Shown here: positions 1 to 5,137 of the stretch, piece by piece
Numbering within the stretch: position 1 is the stretch's first letter
Layout: the number at the start of each line of letters is the position of its first letter
Assembly: GCA_937859855.1 (NCBI GenBank)
Contig: CALMAR010000076.1
Location: 1-5,495, forward strand
Direction of reading: 5' to 3'
Length of the DNA stretch: 5,495 nucleotides
Source: an uncultured Kineosporia sp.
Lineage (GTDB): Bacteria; Actinomycetota; Actinomycetes; Actinomycetales; Kineosporiaceae
Notes under the pieces: generated by a model
Seen by the model: the letters and a program-made list of their open reading frames with translations, nothing else
Told to the model about the DNA's origin: nothing
Database searches by the model: none
Position numbers and translations under genes: made by a program

Positions 1-1
1 G

Positions 2-154
2 CACCCGCACGACGTCGAGCGCATGCACTCGCTGCTCGGCGCGCTGCGCGACAAAGCCAAAAAGGTGGCGCGCAAGATCGGCGACGACGATTGGATTCGC
101 CTGCGCGCGTTGCACGACGCGGCGCTCAGCAAGCAAGACGGCGCGCTCGCCCGG
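2..154 (+). other. Possible foreign or mis-joined coding fragment at window edge
   Basis: Read from base 2 the plus strand gives an open frame with a charged, helix-prone protein segment (starting HPHDVERMHSLLGALRDKAK, then a KKVARKIGDDDW stretch). About nine tenths of its codons end in G or C, and nearly all its arginines are CGC, whereas genes elsewhere in the window use CGG heavily. Around base 150-157 this pattern ends: an AGA codon appears and the protein becomes low-complexity. I do not recognise the family. It may be the end of an unrelated gene joined to this contig, a transferred segment, or a chance open frame opposite the DUF664 gene. The fragment enters from beyond the window, so its start is unknown. 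Confidence 0.3.
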
Positions 155-631
155 CTCAGACGTGCCGTTCCTGTGTGGGGACGTCACGCCGCGGCGGCTC
201 AGGGTGCAGGAAGGCGACGTGCGCCCGCCCCCGAACGGCGGCCCGGGCGTCGCGGCGGCGGCGCAGGCCTGCGGGTCGGCCACGGCTGCGTCGAAGGCCG
301 CGTCGCCCGGGCCGTAGAGCTTCGGTACCGGCTCCCCGGGAAGGATCCAGCTGCGCCAGCTCCGCTCCGCCTCGGCGAGATGGCGGAGCAATCCGAGCAA
401 CGACATGGTCGAGGGTGGCACCGACCGCCGGGCCAGCTGCTCGGCGTCCAGCCCCTCGCACTTCATCAGCAGAGTCATCCGGTAGCTGCTCAGGTAGTCC
501 TGCAGCGTGGCCAGTTCGCCGTCCGGACTCAGGCCCGCGCTGTTGCGGGGATCCAGATCCGGATCGAGCCACATGTCGGGCAAAACGACGGCCTGGCTCC
601 ACCGCTGAGGCTGGTCGCTCACACCGGTCAT
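2..631 (-). CDS. DUF664/DinB-like protein, C-terminal part lost or frameshifted (partial)
   Basis: From ATG 631 the first ~126 residues read as an actinobacterial DUF664 member of the DinB four-helix-bundle superfamily. Diagnostic stretches are MTLLMKCEGLDAEQLARRSV (about residues 52-71), PPSTMSLLGLLRHLAEAERSW (72-92) and PGEPVPKLYGPGD (98-110). His84 in the LLRHLAEAE segment is the first metal-ligand position expected in DinB folds. The usual C-terminal segment with a His...Glu-Tyr-Ala-Arg-His-x-Gly-His motif is absent in all three minus frames. Similarity stops near base 254, at a (GCG)4 run; a one-base shift there gives an alternative frame ending at a stop at 156-158. The original frame stays open to base 2 but reads as unrelated sequence. 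No clear ribosome site precedes ATG 631; GTG 622 and TTG 658 are alternatives. DinB proteins of this class are often annotated as thiol-dependent enzymes or damage-inducible proteins, but the true role is unknown. It is divergent from rimO. Confidence 0.6.
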   Translation of the reverse strand, partial: MTGVSDQPQRWSQAVVLPDMWLDPDLDPRNSAGLSPDGELATLQDYLSSYRMTLLMKCEGLDAEQLARRSVPPSTMSLLGLLRHLAEAERSWRSWILPGEPVPKLYGPGDAAFDAAVADPQACAAAATPGPPFGGGRTSPSCTLSRRGVTSPHRNGTSEPGERAVLLAERRVVQRAQANPIVVADLARHLFGFVAQRAEQRVHALDVVRV

Positions 632-640
632 CGTGCTCAG

Positions 641-656
641 GCGGGGTTCGCCCCGC
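641..656. repeat. Perfect inverted repeat (6-bp stem, 4-nt loop)
   Basis: The sequence gcggggttcgccccgc is a 6-bp perfect GC stem around a ttcg loop. It lies in the 110-bp gap between the divergent DUF664 gene and rimO, about 10 nt before the DUF664 ATG. It would be transcribed only in the leader of that gene. It could be a protein-binding dyad or an RNA hairpin affecting translation. No T-tract follows on either strand, so an intrinsic terminator is not indicated. A short GC stem may also occur by chance in DNA this GC-rich. Confidence 0.4.
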
Positions 657-729
657 AACCTGATTCGGGCCCGCGCGCATGGACGCCTGGTCCGGCTCAG
701 CAGCGCCCGGCGGGTGAGGTCCAGGCCGG

Positions 730-741
730 TAAGCTGGGTGT
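730..741 (+). promoter_or_regulatory. Putative -10 element for a leaderless rimO transcript
   Basis: TAAGCT at 730-735 fits the actinobacterial -10 pattern TANNNT, and exactly 6 nt separate it from the GTG start at 742. That spacing places transcription initiation at or next to the start codon. No purine-rich Shine-Dalgarno sequence lies in the 15 nt before the GTG, in keeping with leaderless translation. No convincing -35 element is visible. This is inference from spacing and motif only. Confidence 0.4.
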
Positions 742-2208
742 GTGGTTTCCCCCCGGTCCGTCGCTGTTGTCACCCTCGGCTGCGCTCGTAACGAGGTTGA
801 TTCCGAGGAGCTGGCCGGGCGACTGGAGGCGGCAGGCTGGCAACTGGTGGACCAGGCCGCCGACGCCGATGTGGCGGTGATCAACACCTGCGGCTTCGTC
901 GAGCAGGCCAAGCAGGACTCGATCAACACGCTCCTGGAAACGGCCGATCTGCGCGACGGTGCCGGTCGCGACGGCGCCCGGACCCAGGCTGTGGTGGCGG
1001 TCGGCTGCCTGGCTGAGCGCTACGGGGAGCAACTTGCGGCCGAACTACCCGAGGCGGACGCCGTCCTCGGCTTCGACTCCTATGCCACCCTTTCGTCCAC
1101 CCTGGCCGCCATCCTGCACGGCGAGCGCCCGGCCTCTCACGTGCCGCGGGATCGGCGCACCCTGTTGCCGCTGGCACCCGCGGCTCGCCGCGCGAACCTG
1201 TCCCCGGCTCCGGCTGGTGTCACCGACCTGCCCGACCTGCCCGAGGGGCTGGCTCCGGCCAGTGGGCCCCGGGTGCTCCGGCGGCGGCTTGATGGCCGGC
1301 CCTGGGCTCCCCTGAAGCTGGCGTCCGGATGCGATCGCCGCTGTGCGTTCTGCGCGATCCCCGCCTTCCGGGGAGCGTTCGTGTCCCGTCGCCCGGCTGA
1401 GGTGCTGACCGAGGCGCGCTGGCTGGCCGAACGGGATGTGACTGAACTGTTCCTGGTCAGTGAGAACTCGACCTCCTACGGCAAGGACCTCGGGGATCTG
1501 CGGCTGCTGGAGACGATGCTGCCGGAGCTGGCCGCGGTGGACGGGATCGGCCGGGTCCGGGTGTCGTACCTGCAGCCGGCCGAACTGCGCCCCGGCCTGT
1601 TGGAGGCCATCGCCGCCACTGCGGGAGTAGCGCCCTACTTCGATCTGTCCTTTCAGCACGCCTCCAACCGCGTGTTGCGGGCGATGCGCCGGTTCGGCGG
1701 CACCACCGACTTCCTGAACCTGCTGGACCGGATCCGGGCAATCAGCCCAGCGGCCGGAATCCGCTCCAACGTGATCGTCGGTTTCCCCGGCGAGACCGAG
1801 GACGACGTCGACGAGCTGGCCGCCTTCCTGGAGGCGGCCCGGCTGGACGTGATCGGTGTGTTCGGCTACTCCGACGAGGACGGCACCGAGGCCGCCGGGC
1901 TGGACGGCAAGCTGGCTCAGCCGGTGATCGATGCCCGGGTCGCCCGGATCCGCGACCTGGCCGAGGAACTGGTGGCCCAGCGGGCCGAGGAACGGATCGG
2001 TGAGCTGGTCGAGGTGCTGATCGAGGGCACCGACGAGGAGGACCCCTCGATCGCGGTGGGCCGCAGCGCTCATCAGGGCCCCGAGGTCGACGGCATCACA
2101 ATGCTGCCGGATACCCACGCCAAGATCGGCCAGTTCGTCACTGCCCGGGTGACCGGCTGTGCTGGCGCGGATCTGATCGCCGAACCGCTGGACCCGAAGC
2201 TGCGGTGA
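742..2208 (+). CDS. rimO: Ribosomal protein S12 methylthiotransferase RimO
   Basis: This 488-residue radical-SAM enzyme adds a methylthio group to the conserved aspartate of ribosomal protein S12 in the cytoplasm. Three domains are visible. The N-terminal UPF0004 domain (about 5-125) carries the cluster cysteines C14 ([10 protein letters not shown]), C50 (INTCGFVE) and C89 (VGCLAERYG). The radical-SAM domain (about 185-410) has C197-x3-C201-x2-C204 in [13 protein letters not shown], followed by [19 protein letters not shown] and YLQPAE segments. The C-terminal TRAM domain (about 419-484) contacts RNA or S12. [10 protein letters not shown] plus ENSTSYG separates RimO from the tRNA enzyme MiaB. 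The length is typical, slightly long because of a linker around 130-180. The start is well fixed: an in-frame TAA at 730-732 leaves GTG 742 as the first initiator, just before the conserved VAVVTLGC. The stop overlaps the pgsA start, so the two are probably cotranscribed. Confidence 0.97.
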   Translation: MVSPRSVAVVTLGCARNEVDSEELAGRLEAAGWQLVDQAADADVAVINTCGFVEQAKQDSINTLLETADLRDGAGRDGARTQAVVAVGCLAERYGEQLAAELPEADAVLGFDSYATLSSTLAAILHGERPASHVPRDRRTLLPLAPAARRANLSPAPAGVTDLPDLPEGLAPASGPRVLRRRLDGRPWAPLKLASGCDRRCAFCAIPAFRGAFVSRRPAEVLTEARWLAERDVTELFLVSENSTSYGKDLGDLRLLETMLPELAAVDGIGRVRVSYLQPAELRPGLLEAIAATAGVAPYFDLSFQHASNRVLRAMRRFGGTTDFLNLLDRIRAISPAAGIRSNVIVGFPGETEDDVDELAAFLEAARLDVIGVFGYSDEDGTEAAGLDGKLAQPVIDARVARIRDLAEELVAQRAEERIGELVEVLIEGTDEEDPSIAVGRSAHQGPEVDGITMLPDTHAKIGQFVTARVTGCAGADLIAEPLDPKLR

Positions 2209-2987
2209 GTGCGGGCGCAGCTCCTCGGCCTGTGCGGGACCGCCACGTCTCCGTGCGGCCGAGCAACTGGAACATCGCCAACGCGCTGACCCTGACCAGG
2301 CTTGCGCTGGTTCCGTTGTTCATCGCGCTGCTACTGCAGCGGGACGGGCATCAGGCCGGCTGGCGGCTGGCCGCGGTGACCTCGTTCGTGCTGGCCATGG
2401 CCACCGACCGGGTGGACGGCGAACTGGCCCGGCGCTGGCACCTGATCACCGATCTGGGCAAGATCGCCGATCCGATCGCGGACAAGGCCCTGGTTGGTGC
2501 CGCACTGATCGCGCTGTCGGTGCTGGGCGAGCTGTGGTGGTGGGTGACCATCCTGGTGCTGCTGCGCGAGGTGCTGGTCACGCTGATGCGGTTCATCGTG
2601 ATCCGGCACGGGGTGATGCCGGCCGGACGGGGCGGCAAGATCAAGACCGCGGCTCAGGCGCTGGCCATCACGCTGTACGTCGCGCCGCTGCCCTCGGTGC
2701 TGCGGCCGGTCGCGGTGGTGGCGATGGTGGTGGCGGTGGTGCTCACCGTTGGCACCGGGATCGACTACGCGGTCCAGGGAGTGCAGCTGCGCCGGGTCAG
2801 TGAGCGCACGGCGGCTCGGCAGAAGGCACGGCAGGATGTCCGTCAGGAGGCCCGGCAGGAGGCGAGCCGAGTGGCCAGGGCGGCGGCCGAGCGCGTGGCC
2901 CGGGCGGCGGCCGACCGATCCGGCGGTCAGGGGGCTCGGGCGGCCGCATCGCCGCCGCCTTCTTCGCCGTCGTCAACGGCGGGCTGA
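2205..2987 (+). CDS. pgsA: CDP-diacylglycerol-glycerol-3-phosphate 3-phosphatidyltransferase family protein
   Basis: This membrane enzyme of the CDP-alcohol phosphatidyltransferase family likely joins CDP-diacylglycerol and glycerol-3-phosphate to form phosphatidylglycerol phosphate, the precursor of phosphatidylglycerol and cardiolipin. The family signature D-x2-D-G-x2-A-R-x8-G-x3-D-x3-D is complete: D68, D71, G72, A75, R76, G85, D89, D93. About six hydrophobic segments are visible (near 29-45, 52-67, 95-108, 110-127, 150-162 and 165-190), preceded by the typical [13 protein letters not shown] lead-in. Unusually, residues ~198-260 form a long charged tail rich in Arg, Gln and Ala, with RQEARQEA and [16 protein letters not shown] repeats, ending in a Ser/Pro stretch. 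GTG 2205 overlaps the rimO stop by four bases (GTGA). GTG 2232 and GTG 2253 are later in-frame alternatives that would trim a non-conserved leader. Phosphatidylinositol-type paralogues share the signature, but the [26 protein letters not shown] context and position next to rimO and cinA favour PgsA. Confidence 0.92.
   Translation: MSAGAAPRPVRDRHVSVRPSNWNIANALTLTRLALVPLFIALLLQRDGHQAGWRLAAVTSFVLAMATDRVDGELARRWHLITDLGKIADPIADKALVGAALIALSVLGELWWWVTILVLLREVLVTLMRFIVIRHGVMPAGRGGKIKTAAQALAITLYVAPLPSVLRPVAVVAMVVAVVLTVGTGIDYAVQGVQLRRVSERTAARQKARQDVRQEARQEASRVARAAAERVARAAADRSGGQGARAAASPPPSSPSSTAG
2871..2918 (+). repeat. Tandem 24-bp duplication within the pgsA 3' end
   Basis: Two adjacent 24-bp units (2871-2894 and 2895-2918) differ at only a few positions and encode VARAAAER then VARAAADR. 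They sit in frame inside the PgsA tail. Just upstream, caggaggc-type units encode RQEARQEA. The arrangement suggests growth of the tail by in-frame duplication. Confidence 0.75.
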
Positions 2988-2993
2988 GTCGCG

Positions 2994-3506
2994 ATGTCCC
3001 TGCCAGTGCCGGACCCGGCCCCAGCCGAGCTGGCCTCGCAGGTGATTTCAGCTCTGAGCGAACGAGGCCAGACCGTAGCGATGGCCGAGTCACTGACTGG
3101 TGGACTGCTCACGGCCGCCCTGGTCGAGATGCCCGGTGCTTCGGTGGTGCTGCGCGGGGGCGTCGTCGCCTACGCGACCGATCTGAAGTCCCGGGTGCTG
3201 GGCGTTGACGTCGCGCAGCTGGCGGCGACCGGCCCGGCCGATCCCGGTGTTGCCGCTCAGATGGCATCCGGAGTCCGCACCCTGCTGGAGGCCGACTGGG
3301 GCGTGGCCACCACCGGGGTGGCTGGTCCGGGACCGCAGGACGGCGTCCCGGCTGGGACGGCGTTCATCGCCGTGGCCGGACCGGACGGCGGCATCGCATC
3401 CGCTGGCCTGCAGCTGGCGGGCGGACGATCACAGGTAAGGGCTCGATCGGTTCAGCGGGCGCTCCAGCTGCTGGCTTTGGCTCTCAGCGGTGAAGCTGAG
3501 CACTGA
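2994..3506 (+). CDS. cinA: CinA C-terminal domain protein / nicotinamide-nucleotide amidohydrolase (PncC type)
   Basis: This 170-residue protein consists only of the CinA C-terminal domain, the form usual in actinobacteria. The family deamidates nicotinamide mononucleotide to nicotinic acid mononucleotide, salvaging the pyridine ring for NAD synthesis in the cytoplasm. Visible hallmarks are [20 protein letters not shown] (31-50, with the conserved Ser33), [17 protein letters not shown] (55-71, with Tyr60 and Lys65 at conserved positions), the [20 protein letters not shown] helix-strand unit and [20 protein letters not shown]. The common GAVS motif is TGPADPGVA here, a variant I believe is frequent in actinobacterial members. 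ATG 2994 begins 6 nt after the pgsA stop with only a weak ribosome site, implying translational coupling. The N-terminal molybdopterin-like domain of full-length CinA is not encoded nearby, so activity is likely limited to the amidohydrolase. Gene naming varies between cinA and pncC. Confidence 0.93.
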   Translation: MSLPVPDPAPAELASQVISALSERGQTVAMAESLTGGLLTAALVEMPGASVVLRGGVVAYATDLKSRVLGVDVAQLAATGPADPGVAAQMASGVRTLLEADWGVATTGVAGPGPQDGVPAGTAFIAVAGPDGGIASAGLQLAGGRSQVRARSVQRALQLLALALSGEAEH

Positions 3507-3519
3507 TGACTCGTTCCCC

Positions 3520-3565
3520 CGGGCACAGACCAGACCCCGGACGCGCCGGAACAGGCCGGTGCCCG
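3520..3565 (+). repeat. Inverted repeat after cinA, weak candidate transcription end structure
   Basis: cgggcac (3520-3526) pairs perfectly with gtgcccg (3559-3565), with GC-rich internal sequence that may pair further. It starts 14 nt after the cinA stop. There is no T-run behind it, so it is at best a hairpin-only or processing structure. Confidence 0.25.
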
Positions 3566-3747
3566 CGACCGTTGAACCGCATATGCCACCCGACGAATTG
3601 CATGGATCCACCGGCAGACCATCCGCCGCCGCGCCGGGTCCGCCTGCCGGTCGGATCACAGTGCCCCGGGGTACCGTGGATGAGTGGCGCCGGAGATTGC
3701 CGGCTTTGCCAGGGGCGCCGCAGGCGGTGCTTCAGGCTGGCGCTCAA

Positions 3748-3765
3748 TCCGCCGATATCGGCGGA
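3748..3765. promoter_or_regulatory. 18-bp perfect palindrome, candidate operator for clgR
   Basis: tccgccgatatcggcgga equals its own reverse complement over all 18 bases. It lies 117 bp before the clgR start in non-coding DNA, where it overlaps or abuts the -35 side of a possible promoter. A perfect even-length dyad of this size is a usual binding site for a dimeric regulator. It does not match the CGC-N5-GCG type core reported for ClgR, so the binding protein is unknown. Confidence 0.5.
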
Positions 3766-3767
3766 CA

Positions 3768-3794
3768 GCGACAGTTCGGCCACACATCTGTAAT
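3768..3794 (+). promoter_or_regulatory. Weak candidate promoter for clgR
   Basis: TGTAAT (3789-3794) matches five of six bases of TATAAT, and GCGACA (3768-3773) keeps the GACA part of a -35 hexamer. The spacer is 15 nt, shorter than ideal. It sits directly beside the 18-bp palindrome and would start transcription near 3801, giving a leader of about 80 nt. Support is only by motif. Confidence 0.25.
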
Positions 3795-3818
3795 GGTTCA
3801 GGCGCAAGATGGTGTGGC
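3779..3818. repeat. Imperfect inverted repeat upstream of clgR
   Basis: gccacacatct (3779-3789) pairs with agatggtgtggc (3807-3818) over 11 bp with a single bulged base, around a 17-nt loop. It begins 13 bp after the palindrome. It could be a second protein-binding dyad spanning the promoter core or, if transcription starts upstream, a leader hairpin. Confidence 0.4.
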
Positions 3819-3864
3819 AGCCGCCGGTGCGGACGCTCGGAACGGTGCGACACTCGGACGACCC

Positions 3865-3876
3865 GGGAAGGGAGGG
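3865..3876 (+). promoter_or_regulatory. Strong Shine-Dalgarno fixing the clgR start
   Basis: The purine run gggaagggaggg contains a GGAGG core ending about 8 nt before GTG 3883. It is the clearest ribosome binding site in the window and supports the short, 104-residue form of the regulator over starts further upstream. Confidence 0.75.
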
Positions 3877-3882
3877 CGTGCT

Positions 3883-4197
3883 GTGGTTCTACTCAGGCAG
3901 GAGATCGGCGACGTGCTCCGAGATGCCCGGCGCCAGCAGGGCCGCACCCTGCGCGAGGTGTCGTCCGTGGCGCGGGTCTCCCTGGGTTATCTGAGCGAGG
4001 TCGAGCGCGGCCAGAAGGAAGCGTCGTCGGAGTTGCTGGCCTCGATCTGCGGGGCCCTTGAGGTGCCGTTGTCCTCTGTGCTGATGGAGGTCAGCTCCAG
4101 GGTCGCAACTGCTGAAGGGCTGATCCCTGGTCCGGCCGTGCGCGTCCCGGACACTGTCCCGGACGACTTGGCAGGCGAGCTGGCGGGCGCGGCCTGA
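3883..4197 (+). CDS. clgR: XRE-family transcriptional regulator, ClgR-like
   Basis: This 104-residue DNA-binding protein matches ClgR, the actinobacterial activator of clpP/clpC protease genes and other stress genes. The opening [20 protein letters not shown] is followed by the helix-turn-helix (about 22-42: [20 protein letters not shown]) and the family-typical block [20 protein letters not shown] (42-61). The C-terminal third is variable and ends LAGAA. In Streptomyces, ClgR is itself degraded by ClpP and a C-terminal Ala-Ala is reported to matter, so the same feedback is plausible here. GTG 3883 is chosen because a strong ribosome site precedes it and the conserved N-terminus begins there. 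Location after rimO-pgsA-cinA is the usual actinobacterial neighbourhood, but the 376-bp gap with dyad elements suggests its own promoter. It is convergent with nei2; no obvious terminator is visible in the 55-bp gap between their stops. Confidence 0.9.
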   Translation: MVLLRQEIGDVLRDARRQQGRTLREVSSVARVSLGYLSEVERGQKEASSELLASICGALEVPLSSVLMEVSSRVATAEGLIPGPAVRVPDTVPDDLAGELAGAA

Positions 4198-4252
4198 AAG
4201 ATTTCGCGGTCTCGCAGGTTCCGCACCCGTCGCTGTCCCGTCCCATGGTGGA

Positions 4253-5110
4253 TCAGCGCCGGTAGCCGCTCCGATTCTTCCGGGGCCCGGAGCCGAGCGG
4301 GCGCATGGGCTGGCCGCTGTCAGTCGGCACAGCTCCGGGCTGACAGTAGGGGCACCAGAACACGACTCGTTCGTGACTACCAACCTCCAGCGGCGCCACC
4401 CGGATCGTGGTGCCACAACGGCGGCAGGGCCGGCCCGAGCGCGAATGCACGTACTCGCGCTGGCCGTTGCGGATGTCGCCTGTAGTGGACTGAATAGCGC
4501 GCCCCAGATTGGCCCGCATCATCAGCTGGATGCGGTCGATCAGCCGCTGCGGATCCCGGATCCGGCTGGCCGGGGTCCATGGGTTGATCCCGCCCACGAA
4601 GCAGCCTTCGCTCATGTAGAACGTCCCGATCCCGGCCAGCACTCGCTGATCCAGCAGCAGGTCGCCGATCGCGCGCTGCCCGTTCTCCGCGATGGTCGCG
4701 GCGACGGCGCTGGCGTCGAATTCCTCGGTCAGGATGTCTGGGCCCAGGTGCCCGACGAATTCGTGTTCCCGGTCGGTGGCGACGACGTCGAGCTCGCCGA
4801 GGTGCTCTCCTGCGGCCGACCACTGCTCGTTGCCCAGAATCACCCGGATGTTGCGGAGCCGGCGCTGAGGCTGGGAGCCGGTGCGGTACACGTGCCAGGA
4901 GCCATCCATTCGCAGGTGACTGTGCACAGTCAGGCCGTCGCAGCGGATCAGCAGCCGCTTGCCCATGGCAGTGACCTGGCTGACCTCGCGTCCGCGCAGG
5001 TCCACCGTGGCCAGGCTGGGCCAGCGGAAGTCGCTCACAGTCAGCACCCGGCCGGCCAGAGCAGCATGCAGACGCCGGGCAGTTCGCAGGACCACGTCTC
5101 CCTCGGGCAC
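4253..5110 (-). CDS. nei: Fpg/Nei family DNA glycosylase, Nei2-like (endonuclease VIII type)
   Basis: This 285-residue base-excision repair enzyme should remove oxidised bases and cleave the abasic site. It begins MPEGD, so that Pro2 becomes the catalytic N-terminal nucleophile and Glu3 the acid; this fixes GTG 5110 as the start. Lys51 (MGKRLL) fits the conserved DNA-phosphate-binding lysine, and HSHLRMDGSWHVY (63-75) is the typical second motif. The H2TH region runs about 130-200 with GDLLLDQRVLAGIG (149-162). The zinc finger is C229-x2-C232...C253-x2-C256. The whole resembles mycobacterial Nei2 more than Fpg. Two features are odd: the usual GIGN motif after H2TH is GIGT (Thr163), and a basic ~29-residue tail follows the zinc finger, where most relatives stop. 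A possible ribosome site (AGGGGG, 5128-5123) is 12 nt away, and GGGAG is too close. It lies 27 nt after lhr, likely cotranscribed. Confidence 0.93.
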   Translation of the reverse strand: MPEGDVVLRTARRLHAALAGRVLTVSDFRWPSLATVDLRGREVSQVTAMGKRLLIRCDGLTVHSHLRMDGSWHVYRTGSQPQRRLRNIRVILGNEQWSAAGEHLGELDVVATDREHEFVGHLGPDILTEEFDASAVAATIAENGQRAIGDLLLDQRVLAGIGTFYMSEGCFVGGINPWTPASRIRDPQRLIDRIQLMMRANLGRAIQSTTGDIRNGQREYVHSRSGRPCRRCGTTIRVAPLEVGSHERVVFWCPYCQPGAVPTDSGQPMRPLGSGPRKNRSGYRR

Positions 5111-5137
5111 GCTCCCATGCTGCCCCCTGAAGGCGGA

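Larger units (their letters stand above)
3507..3882. other. 376-bp intergenic region between cinA and clgR; no convincing gene
   Basis: Open frames exist on both strands but their products are low-complexity, rich in Arg, Pro and Gly, and resemble no family I know. The frame of clgR is open upstream as far as 3490, yet that extension lacks conservation and has no ribosome site. The region contains a 7-bp inverted repeat (3520-3526 with 3559-3565) just after cinA, an 18-bp palindrome, an imperfect dyad and a strong Shine-Dalgarno before clgR. It most likely serves as the cinA 3' region and the clgR control region. Confidence 0.6.

Noticed and set aside
1045..2118. Long open frame antisense to rimO
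   Set aside because: It lies entirely opposite an unmistakable rimO gene. Its product is compositionally biased and matches no family, as is common opposite GC-rich genes.
2749..3045. Separate small gene over the pgsA-cinA junction
   Set aside because: It is an Arg-rich frame shadow of the pgsA tail and the cinA start. Both real genes continue through it in other frames.
3506..3793. Small gene overlapping the cinA stop (TGATGA)
   Set aside because: The overlap looks like coupling, but the Arg/Pro-rich product has no conserved features, no clear ribosome site and a stop within the dyad region.
3490..3882. N-terminal extension of clgR by 131 codons, starting inside cinA
   Set aside because: The extension is low-complexity, overlaps the cinA end, and the conserved ClgR N-terminus plus a strong ribosome site begin at 3883.
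3507..3882. ClgR-type operator (CGC-N5-GCG core) upstream of clgR
   Set aside because: I looked for this core and found none. The palindrome present has a different spacing.
4198..4252. Terminator in the convergent gap between clgR and nei
   Set aside because: Only short, weak complementarities are visible and there is no T-tract on either strand.
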